From: Leisingera sp. ANG-M1 | Lineage (GTDB): Bacteria; Pseudomonadota; Alphaproteobacteria; Rhodobacterales; Rhodobacteraceae | Length of the DNA: 64,000 nt | Assembly (NCBI RefSeq): GCF_000813745.1 | Contig: NZ_JWLC01000006.1 | Coordinates: 124,001 to 188,000, forward strand | Reading direction: 5' to 3' | Shown: piece after piece, positions 9,401-17,286 of the stretch | Position numbering within the stretch: the stretch's first letter is position 1 | Layout of the letters: each line of letters starts with the position of its first letter | Notes under the pieces: generated by a model | The model's input: only the letters and a program-made list of their open reading frames with translations | Databases searched by the model: none | Told to the model about the DNA's origin: nothing | Program-made: the position numbers and the translations under genes

Positions 9401-9820
9401 GGCGCCGCGGCGCACCTCGGGCTCCTCCGCCTCTTCAGGCAGGGTGGTAATGCCGTCCACCGCGGCCTGCACATCGTCGGTGGCCTGCCCCATGTCCGAG
9501 CCGGGCTCGAACTCCATTGTCAGCGTCGCCCGCCCTTCACGGGAATTCGAGCTGGTCTCCTCCACCCCGTCCACCGCCAGCAGTGCGGGCTCCAGCACCT
9601 GCACGATGGCGCTGTCCACATCTTCGGGGCCTGCCCCCTCCCATTCGACGGTGACGGTGACGCGCTCGACAATCACATCCGGGAAGAACTGCGCCCGCAT
9701 GTTGGGCATCGCCGCCGCGCCCAGCACCAGCATGATCACCAAGAGCAGGTTTGCAGCGGTGCGGTGGCGGGTGAAATAGCTGAACAGCCCGCGGGCCGGC
9801 CGTGGGAGCCTGCGCACCAT
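6425..9820 (-). CDS. RND family efflux transporter, inner-membrane permease
   Basis: 1131 residues, the usual size of a proton-driven RND pump. The first transmembrane helix follows a short basic start (LLLVIMLVLGAAAMP), then a large periplasmic porter region and the family segment FGLIITLGIVVDDAIVVGEH in the middle of the first membrane half. The matching segment MTGIIINDSIVLVTTID lies in the second half. It is of the AcrB/MMPL superfamily type that works with an adaptor and an outer-membrane channel; no channel gene is in the window. It starts 5 bp after the adaptor gene. The substrate is unknown. The last helices pass through a low-complexity Ala/Leu/Gly tail. Confidence 0.95.
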   Translation of the reverse strand: MVRRLPRPARGLFSYFTRHRTAANLLLVIMLVLGAAAMPNMRAQFFPDVIVERVTVTVEWEGAGPEDVDSAIVQVLEPALLAVDGVEETSSNSREGRATLTMEFEPGSDMGQATDDVQAAVDGITTLPEEAEEPEVRRGAWRDRVTDVVITGPVAPAQLGLFADELVARLFEAGVTRTTIRGVAAPETIVEVPTAQLITHGITMREIAEAIAAEVDADPAGDVTGANARVRTGREKRKPDELEAIVLRTNADGSVLTIADVARIRVEGVDRNRSYFVDDNPAMSIRVDRSDQGNAIRLQGQVQEVVEEMQSSLPQGVTAQLIRTRAERITDRLDILIDNGLMGLGLVLCLLFLFLNTRIAFWVAMGIPASMFAAVALMYAAGITLNMVSLFGLIITLGIVVDDAIVVGEHADFRARRLGENPVQAAENAARRMAMPVFAATITTIIAFFGLVLVGGRFGELIRDIPFTVIAVLAASLVECFLILPNHLAHALTHAQARHWYDWPNRMVNRGFRWLRDHAFRPLMGLIVTARYAVLAGALVILASQAALFINGDVKWRFFNAPERGSVTGNFAMAEGATRADTLAMMREMQRATEALGAEYASRYGDNPLAFVMAEVGGNAGRGLSGVDAKDTDLLGGISIELIDADLRPYSSFAFVAELQETVARHPMVETISFRSWRSGPGGDALDVQFSGPSVQVLKDASEDLKTALLRFPEVSAVEDNLAYDKEEVILDLTPQGQALNFTIGSLGQALRARLNGIEAATYPDGPRSATIRVELPEGELTADFLERTLMRAPSGIYVPLADIVSVTQRTGFSTVRRENGIRVISVTGDISEDDPARAEAVMQALQEEILPKIASERQVEWRLSGLAEQEQTFLQEAGTGLILCLTGIYLVLSWIFASWTRPLVVMAIIPFGLVGTIWGHYMWEVPLSMFTVVGLLGMTGIIINDSIVLVTTIDQYAEDRGLIPSIIDAAADRLRPVMLTTMTTVLGLAPLLFERSQQAQFLKPTVITLVYGLGFGMFLVLLVVPALVAMQRDLSRPMTSLRRAVRRGAGGLRWLVLGAGIMQLGWLVLTLGWAMATGALHPLLGMLPALAAMEPVRAGLLACIGGALVLALLAYLAGGVAYRFSSRQRA

Positions 9821-9825
9821 GGGCC

Positions 9826-11280
9826 TCAGCCTCCCATCCGGGTTTCAATCCGGGAGACCAGCTGCGCCGGCACCTTGGCCTCTGCCAGCTGCTGCAGCAT
9901 TTTTGCCTTCATCTCCGACGGCATCCGGCTGTTGCCCTCGACCAGGGCCATCAGCTGGGCGCGGCGTTCGTCGCTCAGTTCGATCAGCTCCGGCAGCGCC
10001 TGCACTTCGGCGCCCCGGCGCAGCGGCCGCACCTTGATGCCCGCGCCCAAAAGCGGCGTGCGGCCGGTGACCACTTCGCGGCCCTCCAGCCCGGCGCCGC
10101 GGATCAGAACCTCATCGCCCTGGCGCCGCACCAGCTCGACGGTCAGCGCCTCCAGCCGGTCTTCCGCGCCCAGCACCAGCACCGAGCCGTCCGCGCCCAG
10201 TGCCGAAGCCGGCACCCGGGCCACGGCGGCCACTTCCGGCTCGGTCACTTTGACCGTGACGAAATCGCCGGGCTCGAACCCCGGCGCTGTCTCCAGCCTT
10301 GCGTAGACCAGCCGTCCGGTCTGGCCATCGCCCGCCGCGCCGCTGGCGCGTGAAATCTGCCCGGCAGCGCTGAGCCCCGCCCCGGCGGCGTCCAGGTTCA
10401 CCCGGACCGGCGCCCGCAACAGGCGGCCTTCGCCATCCAGTAGACGGGCGTATTGCGCAGTCGAGACCCGGAAGGCGGCCTCCAGCAACTGCGGATCCAC
10501 CAGATCCGCCAGTTTCTCATTGGCCGAGACCAGCCGCCCCTGCACCAGCGTCACCGCTTGCAGGGTGCCGTCAAAGCCTGCCTTGATGGTGGTGTCATCC
10601 AAGTCGCGGCGCGCCTCGTCCAAGGCAATCTGCGCCCGCGCCACCCGTGTGGCGGACTGATCAGCGCGCGCCTCGGCCTGACTGACGGCCTGGCGGCGCG
10701 AGATCACTGTCTGGCGCCCCTGCACCGCAGCCAGTTCTGCGGTTTCCACGGCGGCTGCGGTGCCGACCCCGCGTTCTTGAAGATCCACTTGGCGCTGGAA
10801 AGCGCGTTCGCGCAACTGGGCCTGATCCTGGGTTGCCTGCAGTTCATCCTGCGCCAGGATCAGTGCCCGGCCCGCATCGCGCTCCTCGGCGCGGGCATCC
10901 ATCATGTCGGCCTCGGCCCGGTCCAGCGCCGCCTGGGCATCCGCCGGGTCGATTTGCACCAGCACTTCGCCCGCGCGCACCGCGCCGCCTTCCTCGAAAT
11001 CCTCGGACAGCTGCACCACGCGGCCGCCAATGGCGGTGCGCAGCTCCAGCGTGCGGCGGCTTTCGACCCGGCCAAATGCGGTTAGTTCCGGTGCCACTGT
11101 CTGCAGCTCGGCCACCACCACATTGACAGCAAACACCCGTTCGCGCACCGGCGGTGCCTTGCGTTCGGCATTGAGCTGCGCTTCGATTGCGCCAAACACC
11201 AGCTGCCCGGCATAGAGCAGCAACCCCGCGGTCACCGCCGCAAGAAACAGCCCGATCATACTCTGACGCAAAAAGCGCAT
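9826..11280 (-). CDS. RND efflux periplasmic adaptor (membrane fusion protein)
   Basis: 484 residues. An N-terminal anchor (FLRQSMIGLFLAAVTAGLLL) is followed by a barrel-lipoyl-alpha-hairpin order. The lipoyl halves are near IGGRVVQLSEDFEEGGAVRAG and DDTTIKAGFDGTLQAVTLVQ, and the hairpin is a long Ala/Glu/Arg/Gln-rich coiled coil at about residues 125-235. It links the RND pump to an outer-membrane channel. The ATG at 11280 has a GGGAGA ribosome-binding site; an upstream in-frame extension is not used. It is cotranscribed with the permease gene 5 bp downstream. Confidence 0.93.
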   Translation of the reverse strand: MRFLRQSMIGLFLAAVTAGLLLYAGQLVFGAIEAQLNAERKAPPVRERVFAVNVVVAELQTVAPELTAFGRVESRRTLELRTAIGGRVVQLSEDFEEGGAVRAGEVLVQIDPADAQAALDRAEADMMDARAEERDAGRALILAQDELQATQDQAQLRERAFQRQVDLQERGVGTAAAVETAELAAVQGRQTVISRRQAVSQAEARADQSATRVARAQIALDEARRDLDDTTIKAGFDGTLQAVTLVQGRLVSANEKLADLVDPQLLEAAFRVSTAQYARLLDGEGRLLRAPVRVNLDAAGAGLSAAGQISRASGAAGDGQTGRLVYARLETAPGFEPGDFVTVKVTEPEVAAVARVPASALGADGSVLVLGAEDRLEALTVELVRRQGDEVLIRGAGLEGREVVTGRTPLLGAGIKVRPLRRGAEVQALPELIELSDERRAQLMALVEGNSRMPSEMKAKMLQQLAEAKVPAQLVSRIETRMGG

Positions 11281-11406
11281 GTCTCTCCCTTCCGGTGGCG
11301 GATGCTGCCGGGGCCGCTGATGGCCTGCCAAAGCGCAAGTGCCTTGTGCCCGCTTGGAAATATACGATTTTCCGCGCGGGTTTTCGAGGTTGCACGCTGC
11401 GGAAGG

Positions 11407-11949
11407 TTACTTCCGTCGCAGATGCTCCTCCAATCTGGGCATGATTTCCACGAAATTGCAGGGGCGGTGCCGGTAATCAAGCTGTTTTGACAGGATTTCA
11501 TCCCAGCCGTCCTTGCAAGCACCGGGGCTGCCGGGCAGCGCAAACAAATAGGTGCCGCCCGCAACCCCGCCGGTTGCCCGCGACTGCACCGCACTGGTGC
11601 CGATCTTTTGCATCGAGACGATAGTGAAGACGGTGCCGAAGGCCTCGATCTCCTTTTCATAAACGTCGCGGTGCGCCTCCACCGTCACATCCCGCCCGGT
11701 CAGCCCGGTGCCACCGGTGGAAATCACCACATCCACCTTGGAGTCGGCAACCCAGGCCCGCAGCTGTGCCGCGATTTCGGCCCGCTCATCCGGAATGATC
11801 TTTCGGTCGGCCAGGGTATGGCCCGCCTCCCGCAATCGGTCGACCAGCACTTGGCCCGAGCGGTCGTCCTCCATCTTGCGGCTGTCCGACACGGTCAGCA
11901 CCGCAATGCGGACGGGGATAAATTCCATGCTTTCGTCGATCCGGGACAT
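11407..11949 (-). CDS. moaB: molybdenum cofactor biosynthesis protein B
   Basis: 180 residues with the MoaB/MogA core STGGTGLTGRDVTVEA and ALPGSPGACKDGWDEIL. The family adenylates molybdopterin before molybdate insertion; MoaB proteins are often annotated alongside the true adenylyltransferase MogA, so the exact step is inferred from homology. The ATG overlaps the stop of the upstream LysE gene by one base (TGATG). moaD and moaE lie 19 kb away, so the cofactor genes are split. About 125 bp without a recognisable gene separate it from the RND operon. Confidence 0.93.
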   Translation of the reverse strand: MSRIDESMEFIPVRIAVLTVSDSRKMEDDRSGQVLVDRLREAGHTLADRKIIPDERAEIAAQLRAWVADSKVDVVISTGGTGLTGRDVTVEAHRDVYEKEIEAFGTVFTIVSMQKIGTSAVQSRATGGVAGGTYLFALPGSPGACKDGWDEILSKQLDYRHRPCNFVEIMPRLEEHLRRK

Positions 11950-12569
11950 CAGGCCCTCTCCATGACTGCCAGCCGCACGGCCAGCCCTGCGAAAATTCCG
12001 GCCGAGACCCGGCCCAGCCAGCGCGCAAACACCGGCGAGCCGGTCAGCCGCTGCCCGGCCTGGCCGGCGAAGACGCCCACCAGCCCGTTGATGAAAAAGC
12101 CACCCACCGCCAGGATCAGCCCGAAAACCAGAAACTGGGCCAGAACCGGCCCGGCCTCCGGCTTCACAAACTGCGGCACAAAGGCCAGCACAAACAGGAT
12201 CACCTTGGGATTGGCGAGGTTCACGAGCAGCCCGCTGCGGAACGCGCTGGCCCCGCGCCGTTCAGGCAGGTCATCCGATGCCAGCCCGCCGCGCAGGGCG
12301 CCCCAGGCGAGATAGAGCAGGTAGGCAACGCCGATCCAGCGGATCACGTCAAACAGCGCAGGCACGGCCGAAACCACCGCACCCAGCCCCAGCCCCGCCA
12401 GCGCCACATGCACCATGCTGCCCGCTGAGATCCCGGCGCTGGCCGCCACTGCGGCCCCGCGCCCTGAACGCAGCCCCTGGCCAAGACAGAACATCATGTC
12501 CGCTCCCGGAGTCAGGTTCAGTGCCAGCGCCGCCGGAATGAAGGCCAGCAGTGTTACCGCGTCGATCAT
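11949..12569 (-). CDS. LysE/RhtB family amino acid exporter
   Basis: 206 residues with about six hydrophobic segments and the family signature NLTPGADMMFCLGQGLRSG at residues 17-35, followed by an ANPKVILFVLAFVPQFV segment near the middle. The family exports amino acids or their derivatives. It forms a tight operon with the phosphoesterase upstream (ATGA overlap at 12566-12569) and moaB downstream. The exported compound is not evident; the mixed neighbourhood gives no clue. Confidence 0.92.
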   Translation of the reverse strand: MIDAVTLLAFIPAALALNLTPGADMMFCLGQGLRSGRGAAVAASAGISAGSMVHVALAGLGLGAVVSAVPALFDVIRWIGVAYLLYLAWGALRGGLASDDLPERRGASAFRSGLLVNLANPKVILFVLAFVPQFVKPEAGPVLAQFLVFGLILAVGGFFINGLVGVFAGQAGQRLTGSPVFARWLGRVSAGIFAGLAVRLAVMERA

Positions 12570-13165
12570 GGATTCACCTCAAACCAGCTCACCGTCGGGC
12601 CAAGATTGGCCACTTGCGTTTGTCCTATGCTGCCGCGAAAGCCCCAGCAATCATGCACATGACCGCACAACAGAAGCTGTGGCTGGATCCGCTCCGCCGT
12701 TGCCAAGACCGCGGTTGAGCCTACGGACACGCCGCCCGAAGTCACATCCCCCAGCCCCTTGGGCGGCGAATGGGAAATCAGGATGTCGGCGTCGTTGCAG
12801 GCCGCGAGCATTCTTTCTGCCTGCGCCTCACTCAGATCGCAGGACCAGCTGCCAAAGGGGGTTTGCGGCACGCCGTACCCAAGACCGAAGAGGCGCAGCC
12901 CTTCGAATTCGGCGCCATCCCCATGCAGCACAGTTGTATTGGGAAACCCGGCGGCACGCAGCTCATCCGCGCTCTCGCCGTTGCCGGGCACCGCCGCCAT
13001 CGGCGCTTGCAGCCCTGCCAGCATCGCGGCCGCACGGTCCAGGCCACGCCGCATATTGCAAAAATCACCCGCACCGATCACCAGATCGGCCTCAGCGCTG
13101 GCCGCAACGATCTCTGCCGCATGGGCACTGGAAAGATGCAGATCGGAAAAGGCGAGGATTTTCAC
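12566..13165 (-). CDS. calcineurin-like metallophosphoesterase
   Basis: 199 residues. Motifs in order: FSDLHLS (DxH) at 7-13, GAGDFCN (GDxx) near 33, GNGE (GNxE) near 61, ISHSPP near 130 and CGHVHD (GHxH) near 166. These make up the full two-metal site. Small stand-alone enzymes of this type hydrolyse varied phosphodiesters, and the substrate is unknown. The stop overlaps the start of the LysE gene by 4 bp. It is 10 bp downstream of the uracil-DNA glycosylase gene, so a four-gene transcript (udg-phosphoesterase-lysE-moaB) is likely. Confidence 0.92.
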   Translation of the reverse strand: MKILAFSDLHLSSAHAAEIVAASAEADLVIGAGDFCNMRRGLDRAAAMLAGLQAPMAAVPGNGESADELRAAGFPNTTVLHGDGAEFEGLRLFGLGYGVPQTPFGSWSCDLSEAQAERMLAACNDADILISHSPPKGLGDVTSGGVSVGSTAVLATAERIQPQLLLCGHVHDCWGFRGSIGQTQVANLGPTVSWFEVNP

Positions 13166-13175
13166 ACAGGCCTCC

Positions 13176-13940
13176 TCAGGACAGGGCGCCCAGCCGCGCC
13201 TTCAGCTCCAGCAAGTCCGCCCAGGCCATCCGCTTCTGATGCGGCTGGCGCAACAGGTAGGCCGGGTGGAACATCGGCATAACCGGCTTGCCCCAGGCCT
13301 GGTCCCATTGGCCGCGCAGCCTTGTGACGCCGCGCTTGCCCAGCACCGCCTGGCAGCTGATGTTGCCCATCAGCACCAGGATATCCGGTTCTGCCAGCGC
13401 CACGTGCTGTTCCAGGAAGGGCGTCAGCATGGCGATCTCCGCCGGCAGCGGATCACGGTTCTGCGGCGGCCGCCAGGGCAGAACATTGGTGAGATAGACG
13501 CTCTCCGCCCGGCTGAGCCCGATCGCCTCCAGCATCTTGTCCAGCAGCTGCCCGGCGCGGCCGACAAACGGCTTGCCCTGCAGGTCCTCATCGCGGCCCG
13601 GCGCCTCGCCGATGATCATCACCCGGGCGCCCGGCTGCCCGTCCGAGAACACCAGATTACGCGCGCCGCGCTTCAGATCGCAATGGCTGAACCCTTCCAT
13701 CGCCTCGCGCAAGGCCGGCAGGGAGGCTGCCCCCCTGGCGGCTTTCTTGGCCACATCAACAGGGTCCGCTTCCTTGGGCTTGGGCGGCGGTGCAGGGGCG
13801 GCGCCCGGTTTCGGCTTCGGCGCCGCCTGCTCCAGCCCGTAGCGGTCGACCGGCTGGTCGCACAGCGCCTCGGTGGCACCCAGCTCCGCCTGCCACTCCA
13901 ACAGCGCTTTGGCGCTCCAATAATCCAATGCCGATTCCAT
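13176..13940 (-). CDS. uracil-DNA glycosylase, family 4-like, lacking most Fe-S cysteines
   Basis: 254 residues. The core shows IIGEAPGRDEDLQGKPFVGRAGQLL and YLTNVLPWRPPQNRDPLP, then FHPAYLLRQP, the active-site pattern of family 4 UDGs (SPO1 polymerase-like). A proline/lysine-rich linker at about 40-60 precedes the core. Family 4 enzymes such as Thermus UDGa hold a 4Fe-4S cluster with four cysteines. Aligned by eye, only one is kept here (FSHCDLK). The positions in NVLPWRPP (C in NIVKCRPP) and AEIAMLTPF are not cysteine. Activity is still likely, but the cluster is doubtful. It is the first gene of the run down to moaB. Confidence 0.9.
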   Translation of the reverse strand: MESALDYWSAKALLEWQAELGATEALCDQPVDRYGLEQAAPKPKPGAAPAPPPKPKEADPVDVAKKAARGAASLPALREAMEGFSHCDLKRGARNLVFSDGQPGARVMIIGEAPGRDEDLQGKPFVGRAGQLLDKMLEAIGLSRAESVYLTNVLPWRPPQNRDPLPAEIAMLTPFLEQHVALAEPDILVLMGNISCQAVLGKRGVTRLRGQWDQAWGKPVMPMFHPAYLLRQPHQKRMAWADLLELKARLGALS

Positions 13941-14094
13941 GCGCCCAAGCTACCCCGCCTGCTGGACAAGCGGAACACCTCCCCTTTCATCTTGCTGCAA
14001 ATACTCAAATTCCCCGGCTTGCGGCGCAGCCGGCCGTTGCCCGCCCTGCGCGCCCCGCCTATAAGAGCCCGCAAATCACGCGGAGCTGCCCCAT

Positions 14095-15057
14095 ATGTCC
14101 TTCGAACACCGCCACCTGCTCGGCATCGAGACGCTGAAGCCGCATGAAATCACCGCGATCCTCGATCTGGCCGACGATTATGTGGCGCTGAACCGCCGCC
14201 CCGAGAAGCATTCGGACGTGCTGGCGGGGCTTACCCAGATCAACATGTTCTTCGAGAACTCCACCCGCACACAGGCCTCGTTCGAACTGGCGGGCAAGCG
14301 GCTGGGCGCCGATGTGATGAACATGGCGATGCAGGCCTCCTCGATCAAAAAGGGCGAGACCCTGATCGACACCGCCATGACGCTGAACGCAATGCACCCG
14401 GACCTCTTGGTCGTGCGCCACCCGCATTCCGGCGCCGTGGACCTGCTGGCACAGAAGGTGAACTGCGCAGTGCTGAACGCCGGCGACGGCAAGCATGAGC
14501 ATCCGACCCAGGCGCTGCTCGATGCCCTCACCATCCGCCGTTCCAAAGGCCGGCTGCACCGCTTGAACATCGCCATCTGCGGCGATATTGCCCATTCCCG
14601 CGTCGCACGGTCGAACCTGATCCTGCTCGGCAAGATGGAAAACCGCATCCGCCTGATCGGCCCGCCGACCCTGGTGCCCGGCCAGTTCGCCGAGTTCGGC
14701 GCCGAGATCTATGACGACATGCGCGAAGGCCTCAAGGACGTGGACGTGGTGATGATGCTGCGGCTGCAGAAGGAGCGTATGGACGGCGGCTTCATCCCCT
14801 CGGAGCGCGAATACTACCACCGTTACGGGCTGGATGCCGACAAGCTGGCGCAGGCCAAACCCGACGCCATTGTTATGCATCCCGGCCCGATGAACCGCGG
14901 GGTTGAGATCGACGGGACGCTGGCGGACGACATCAACCGCTCGGTTATCCAGGAACAGGTCGAGATGGGCGTCGCCGTGCGGATGGCCGCGATGGACCTC
15001 CTGGCCCGCAACCTGCGCGCCGAGCGCCAGGCCCCTAATCAGAGCCAGGCAGGCTGA
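14095..15057 (+). CDS. pyrB: aspartate carbamoyltransferase catalytic subunit
   Basis: 320 residues. The carbamoyl-phosphate motif STRT is at 56-59 ([15 protein letters not shown]), with [26 protein letters not shown] and [12 protein letters not shown] further on. It makes carbamoyl-aspartate in pyrimidine synthesis. No pyrI regulatory gene follows. Instead, two small membrane-protein genes and a dihydroorotase-like gene come next, each overlapping or a few bases apart, which suggests a PyrB-PyrX type complex (see the gene at 15976). The region before the start (13941-14094) contains a CTTGCTGCAAATACTC stretch related to the 46191-46265 repeat. Confidence 0.97.
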   Translation: MSFEHRHLLGIETLKPHEITAILDLADDYVALNRRPEKHSDVLAGLTQINMFFENSTRTQASFELAGKRLGADVMNMAMQASSIKKGETLIDTAMTLNAMHPDLLVVRHPHSGAVDLLAQKVNCAVLNAGDGKHEHPTQALLDALTIRRSKGRLHRLNIAICGDIAHSRVARSNLILLGKMENRIRLIGPPTLVPGQFAEFGAEIYDDMREGLKDVDVVMMLRLQKERMDGGFIPSEREYYHRYGLDADKLAQAKPDAIVMHPGPMNRGVEIDGTLADDINRSVIQEQVEMGVAVRMAAMDLLARNLRAERQAPNQSQAG

Positions 15058-15062
15058 GCCGC

Positions 15063-15596
15063 TTGGAAAGCGTCATCCATATCCCGGCAGGCGAGCGCGG
15101 CGTTATCCGGTTGTTTGCGCTCGACATGCGGCCCGAGCAGGCGGCGTTCCTGAAAGAGCCCGGCGCGCTGGCGCAGGTATTGGGCATTGAAACGCTGGAC
15201 ATGGATCAGGCGGAGGTCTTCCCGGTCTCTGACCTCGAAGACATCGGCCTAACCGGCTACCTCACCGAAGGCTGCGGCGTCCCCCGCGCGCAAATCGAGG
15301 AAGACCGGGAGATGCTGCAGGGGCTGGAGGGCCATGTGCTGCTGATCCGCTCCCGCGCCTTTGATGGCAAGGAGGTGCGGCTGACCCCGGCCGAGCAGAT
15401 CGTGCTCAAGGGCACCTATGGCGAGCGCCGGACCAATTGGAGCGCCACGCCTGCAAGTGCGGAAAGTGCCAAACCCTATTCTGCGCCGAGGCTCTCCCCG
15501 CGCCAGGCCCGCTCGCAGGCCCGCCGCATTGGGGCCACGCTGTTTGCAATTGTCATGACCCTGATCGCCTTGGCTGTCTGGGCGCTGGTGTTCTGA
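15063..15596 (+). CDS. conserved membrane-anchored protein of the pyr operon, function unknown
   Basis: 177 residues. A soluble N-terminal part (about 1-125) ends in a basic, alanine-rich linker, and one C-terminal membrane segment follows (GATLFAIVMTLIALAVWALVF). I do not recognise a named family. The start is taken as TTG at 15063 because no ATG lies before the well-formed N-terminal sequence; it is 5 bp after pyrB. The stop overlaps the next start (TGATG). The tail-anchored layout and the position between pyrB and the dihydroorotase-like gene suggest some link with this operon, but no enzymatic role can be read. Confidence 0.8.
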   Translation: MESVIHIPAGERGVIRLFALDMRPEQAAFLKEPGALAQVLGIETLDMDQAEVFPVSDLEDIGLTGYLTEGCGVPRAQIEEDREMLQGLEGHVLLIRSRAFDGKEVRLTPAEQIVLKGTYGERRTNWSATPASAESAKPYSAPRLSPRQARSQARRIGATLFAIVMTLIALAVWALVF

Positions 15597-15979
15597 TGGA
15601 GGAAACCTCTTTCACGCCGGACCGCAGCGCCTATATCCGGGCACACGCCTGGATAGCCGCGATTGGCATGGGCGGCGCAATGGCCCTGTTGTGGGCTATC
15701 GGCAGCCCGCATATCTGGACTGGCGCTGTTGGCGGGCTGGCCGCAATCGGCCTGCGCGGCTGGTACATGGCCAGCGAGGAGCTGGCAGTGGTCTGGACCC
15801 TGACCAAAGAAACCCTGACCGGGCCCGCCGGACGCTCTGTTCAGGTCAGCGAGATTGAAGCTGTCAAAACCATGGGCAGCTACGTGCAGATCATTACCAA
15901 GAGCGGCGACAAGCACCTGATCAAATACCAGGCCGACCCGGCCGCGACCCTCAACGCAATTGAAAGAGCCAAGGCATGA
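15596..15979 (+). CDS. small membrane protein with PH-like C-terminal part, function unknown
   Basis: 127 residues. Two hydrophobic segments (about 16-36 and 40-53) are followed by a soluble stretch with alternating hydrophobic strands (VWTLTKETLTGPAGRSVQVS, then GSYVQIITKSGDKHLIKY). This resembles bacterial PH-like domains that follow a double membrane hairpin, and that is an impression, not a match. The start overlaps the upstream stop by one base and the stop overlaps the next ATG by 4 bp (ATGA), so it is embedded in the pyr operon. Confidence 0.85.
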   Translation: MEETSFTPDRSAYIRAHAWIAAIGMGGAMALLWAIGSPHIWTGAVGGLAAIGLRGWYMASEELAVVWTLTKETLTGPAGRSVQVSEIEAVKTMGSYVQIITKSGDKHLIKYQADPAATLNAIERAKA

Positions 15980-17286
15980 CCACTCTGTTCATCAACGCCC
16001 GCCTGATTGACCCGGAAGCAGGCACCGATACGTCCGGCGCGGTTCTGGTCCGGAACGGTCGGATCGCGGCGGTTGAGAAAAATGCTGCCAGCCCTGAACA
16101 GCTGCTGGCGGCGCATGGCGTCAAGACGGAAGAGGCCGCCATTCAGGACTGCGGCGGCAAATGCCTCGCACCCGGGATTGTCGATATCGGCGTCAAAGTC
16201 TGCGAGCCGGGCGAGCGGCACAAGGAAAGCTATAAGTCCGCAGGTCTCGCGGCGGCGGCGGGCGGTGTCACCACCATCGTCACCCGCCCCGATACCGCGC
16301 CTGCAATCGACAGCCCGGAAACGCTGGAGTTTGTCACCCGCCGCGCCCAGGCGGATACGCCGGTCAACGTGCTGCCGATGGCGGCGCTGACCAAGGGCCG
16401 CGAGGGCCGTGAGATGACCGAGATCGGCTTCCTGATGGATGCCGGCGCAGTGGCCTTTTCCGACTGCGACCACGTGGTGGCCAACACCAAGGTGTTCCAA
16501 CGCGCCCTCTCCTATGCGCGCTCTTGCGGTGCCTTGGTTATCGCGCATCCGCAGGAGCCGGTTCTGAGCAAGGGCGCCGCCGCGACCAGCGGCAAGTTTG
16601 CGGCGCTCTACGGCCTGCCCGCGGTGTCGCCTATGGCGGAACGGATGGGGCTGGACCGGGACATTGCCCTGCTGGAGATGACCGGCGCCAGATACCATGC
16701 CGACCAGATCACCACGGCGCGCGCCCTGCCCGCGCTGGAACGCGCCAAGGCCAACGGGCTGGATATCACCGCGGGCACCTCGATCCATCACCTGACGCTG
16801 AATGAACTGGACGTCGCTGGCTACCGCAGCTTCTTCAAGGTGAAGCCGCCGCTGCGCTCCGAAGACGACCGGCTGGCGGTGGTGGAGGCAGTGCGCTCGG
16901 GCCTGATCGACATTATCTCCTCGATGCACACGCCGCAGGACGAGGAAAGCAAGCGGCTGCCGTTTGAGGAAGCGGCCGCCGGCGCAGTGGCGCTGGAGAC
17001 GCTGCTGCCGGCAGCACTGCGCCTGTACCATGCGGAACTCTTGGACCTGCCCGCCCTGTTCCGCGCCATGTCGCTGAACCCGGCAAAGCGCCTGGGGCTG
17101 GAAAGCGGCCGCCTGGCAGCAGGCGCGCCCGCTGATCTGGTCCTGTTCGATGCGGATGTGCCTTTTGTGCTCGACCGCTTCAAGCTGCGCTCGAAATCGC
17201 AGAACACCCCTTATGACGGCCAGCGGATGCAGGGTCGGGTCGAAGCGACATTTGTGGCGGGCGAACCCGTTTACCGGAGGGACTGA
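15976..17286 (+). CDS. dihydroorotase-like protein, probably non-catalytic (PyrX/PyrC' type)
   Basis: 436 residues with the overall type I dihydroorotase layout: LAPGIVDIGVKVCEPGERHK, FSDCDH, VIAHPQEP, SIHHLTLNE, KVKPPLR, and a C-terminal amidohydrolase tail. The metal-binding HxH of true enzymes (usually VDLHVHLREPG) is G72-V-K74 here. The catalytic aspartate of the usual TDHAPH motif is M317 (ISSMHTPQ). Later histidines are kept. Non-catalytic dihydroorotase-like subunits of this kind are known next to pyrB in Pseudomonas, where they help assemble aspartate carbamoyltransferase. A genuine PyrC would then be needed elsewhere. The ATG overlaps the upstream stop and the stop overlaps plsY. Confidence 0.9.
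   Translation: MTTLFINARLIDPEAGTDTSGAVLVRNGRIAAVEKNAASPEQLLAAHGVKTEEAAIQDCGGKCLAPGIVDIGVKVCEPGERHKESYKSAGLAAAAGGVTTIVTRPDTAPAIDSPETLEFVTRRAQADTPVNVLPMAALTKGREGREMTEIGFLMDAGAVAFSDCDHVVANTKVFQRALSYARSCGALVIAHPQEPVLSKGAAATSGKFAALYGLPAVSPMAERMGLDRDIALLEMTGARYHADQITTARALPALERAKANGLDITAGTSIHHLTLNELDVAGYRSFFKVKPPLRSEDDRLAVVEAVRSGLIDIISSMHTPQDEESKRLPFEEAAAGAVALETLLPAALRLYHAELLDLPALFRAMSLNPAKRLGLESGRLAAGAPADLVLFDADVPFVLDRFKLRSKSQNTPYDGQRMQGRVEATFVAGEPVYRRD

Noticed and set aside
6575-10306. Very long plus-strand open frame (about 1240 codons)
   Set aside because: It is antisense to the RND permease and adaptor genes, His/Gln/Arg-rich, with no domain; a G+C-driven shadow frame.
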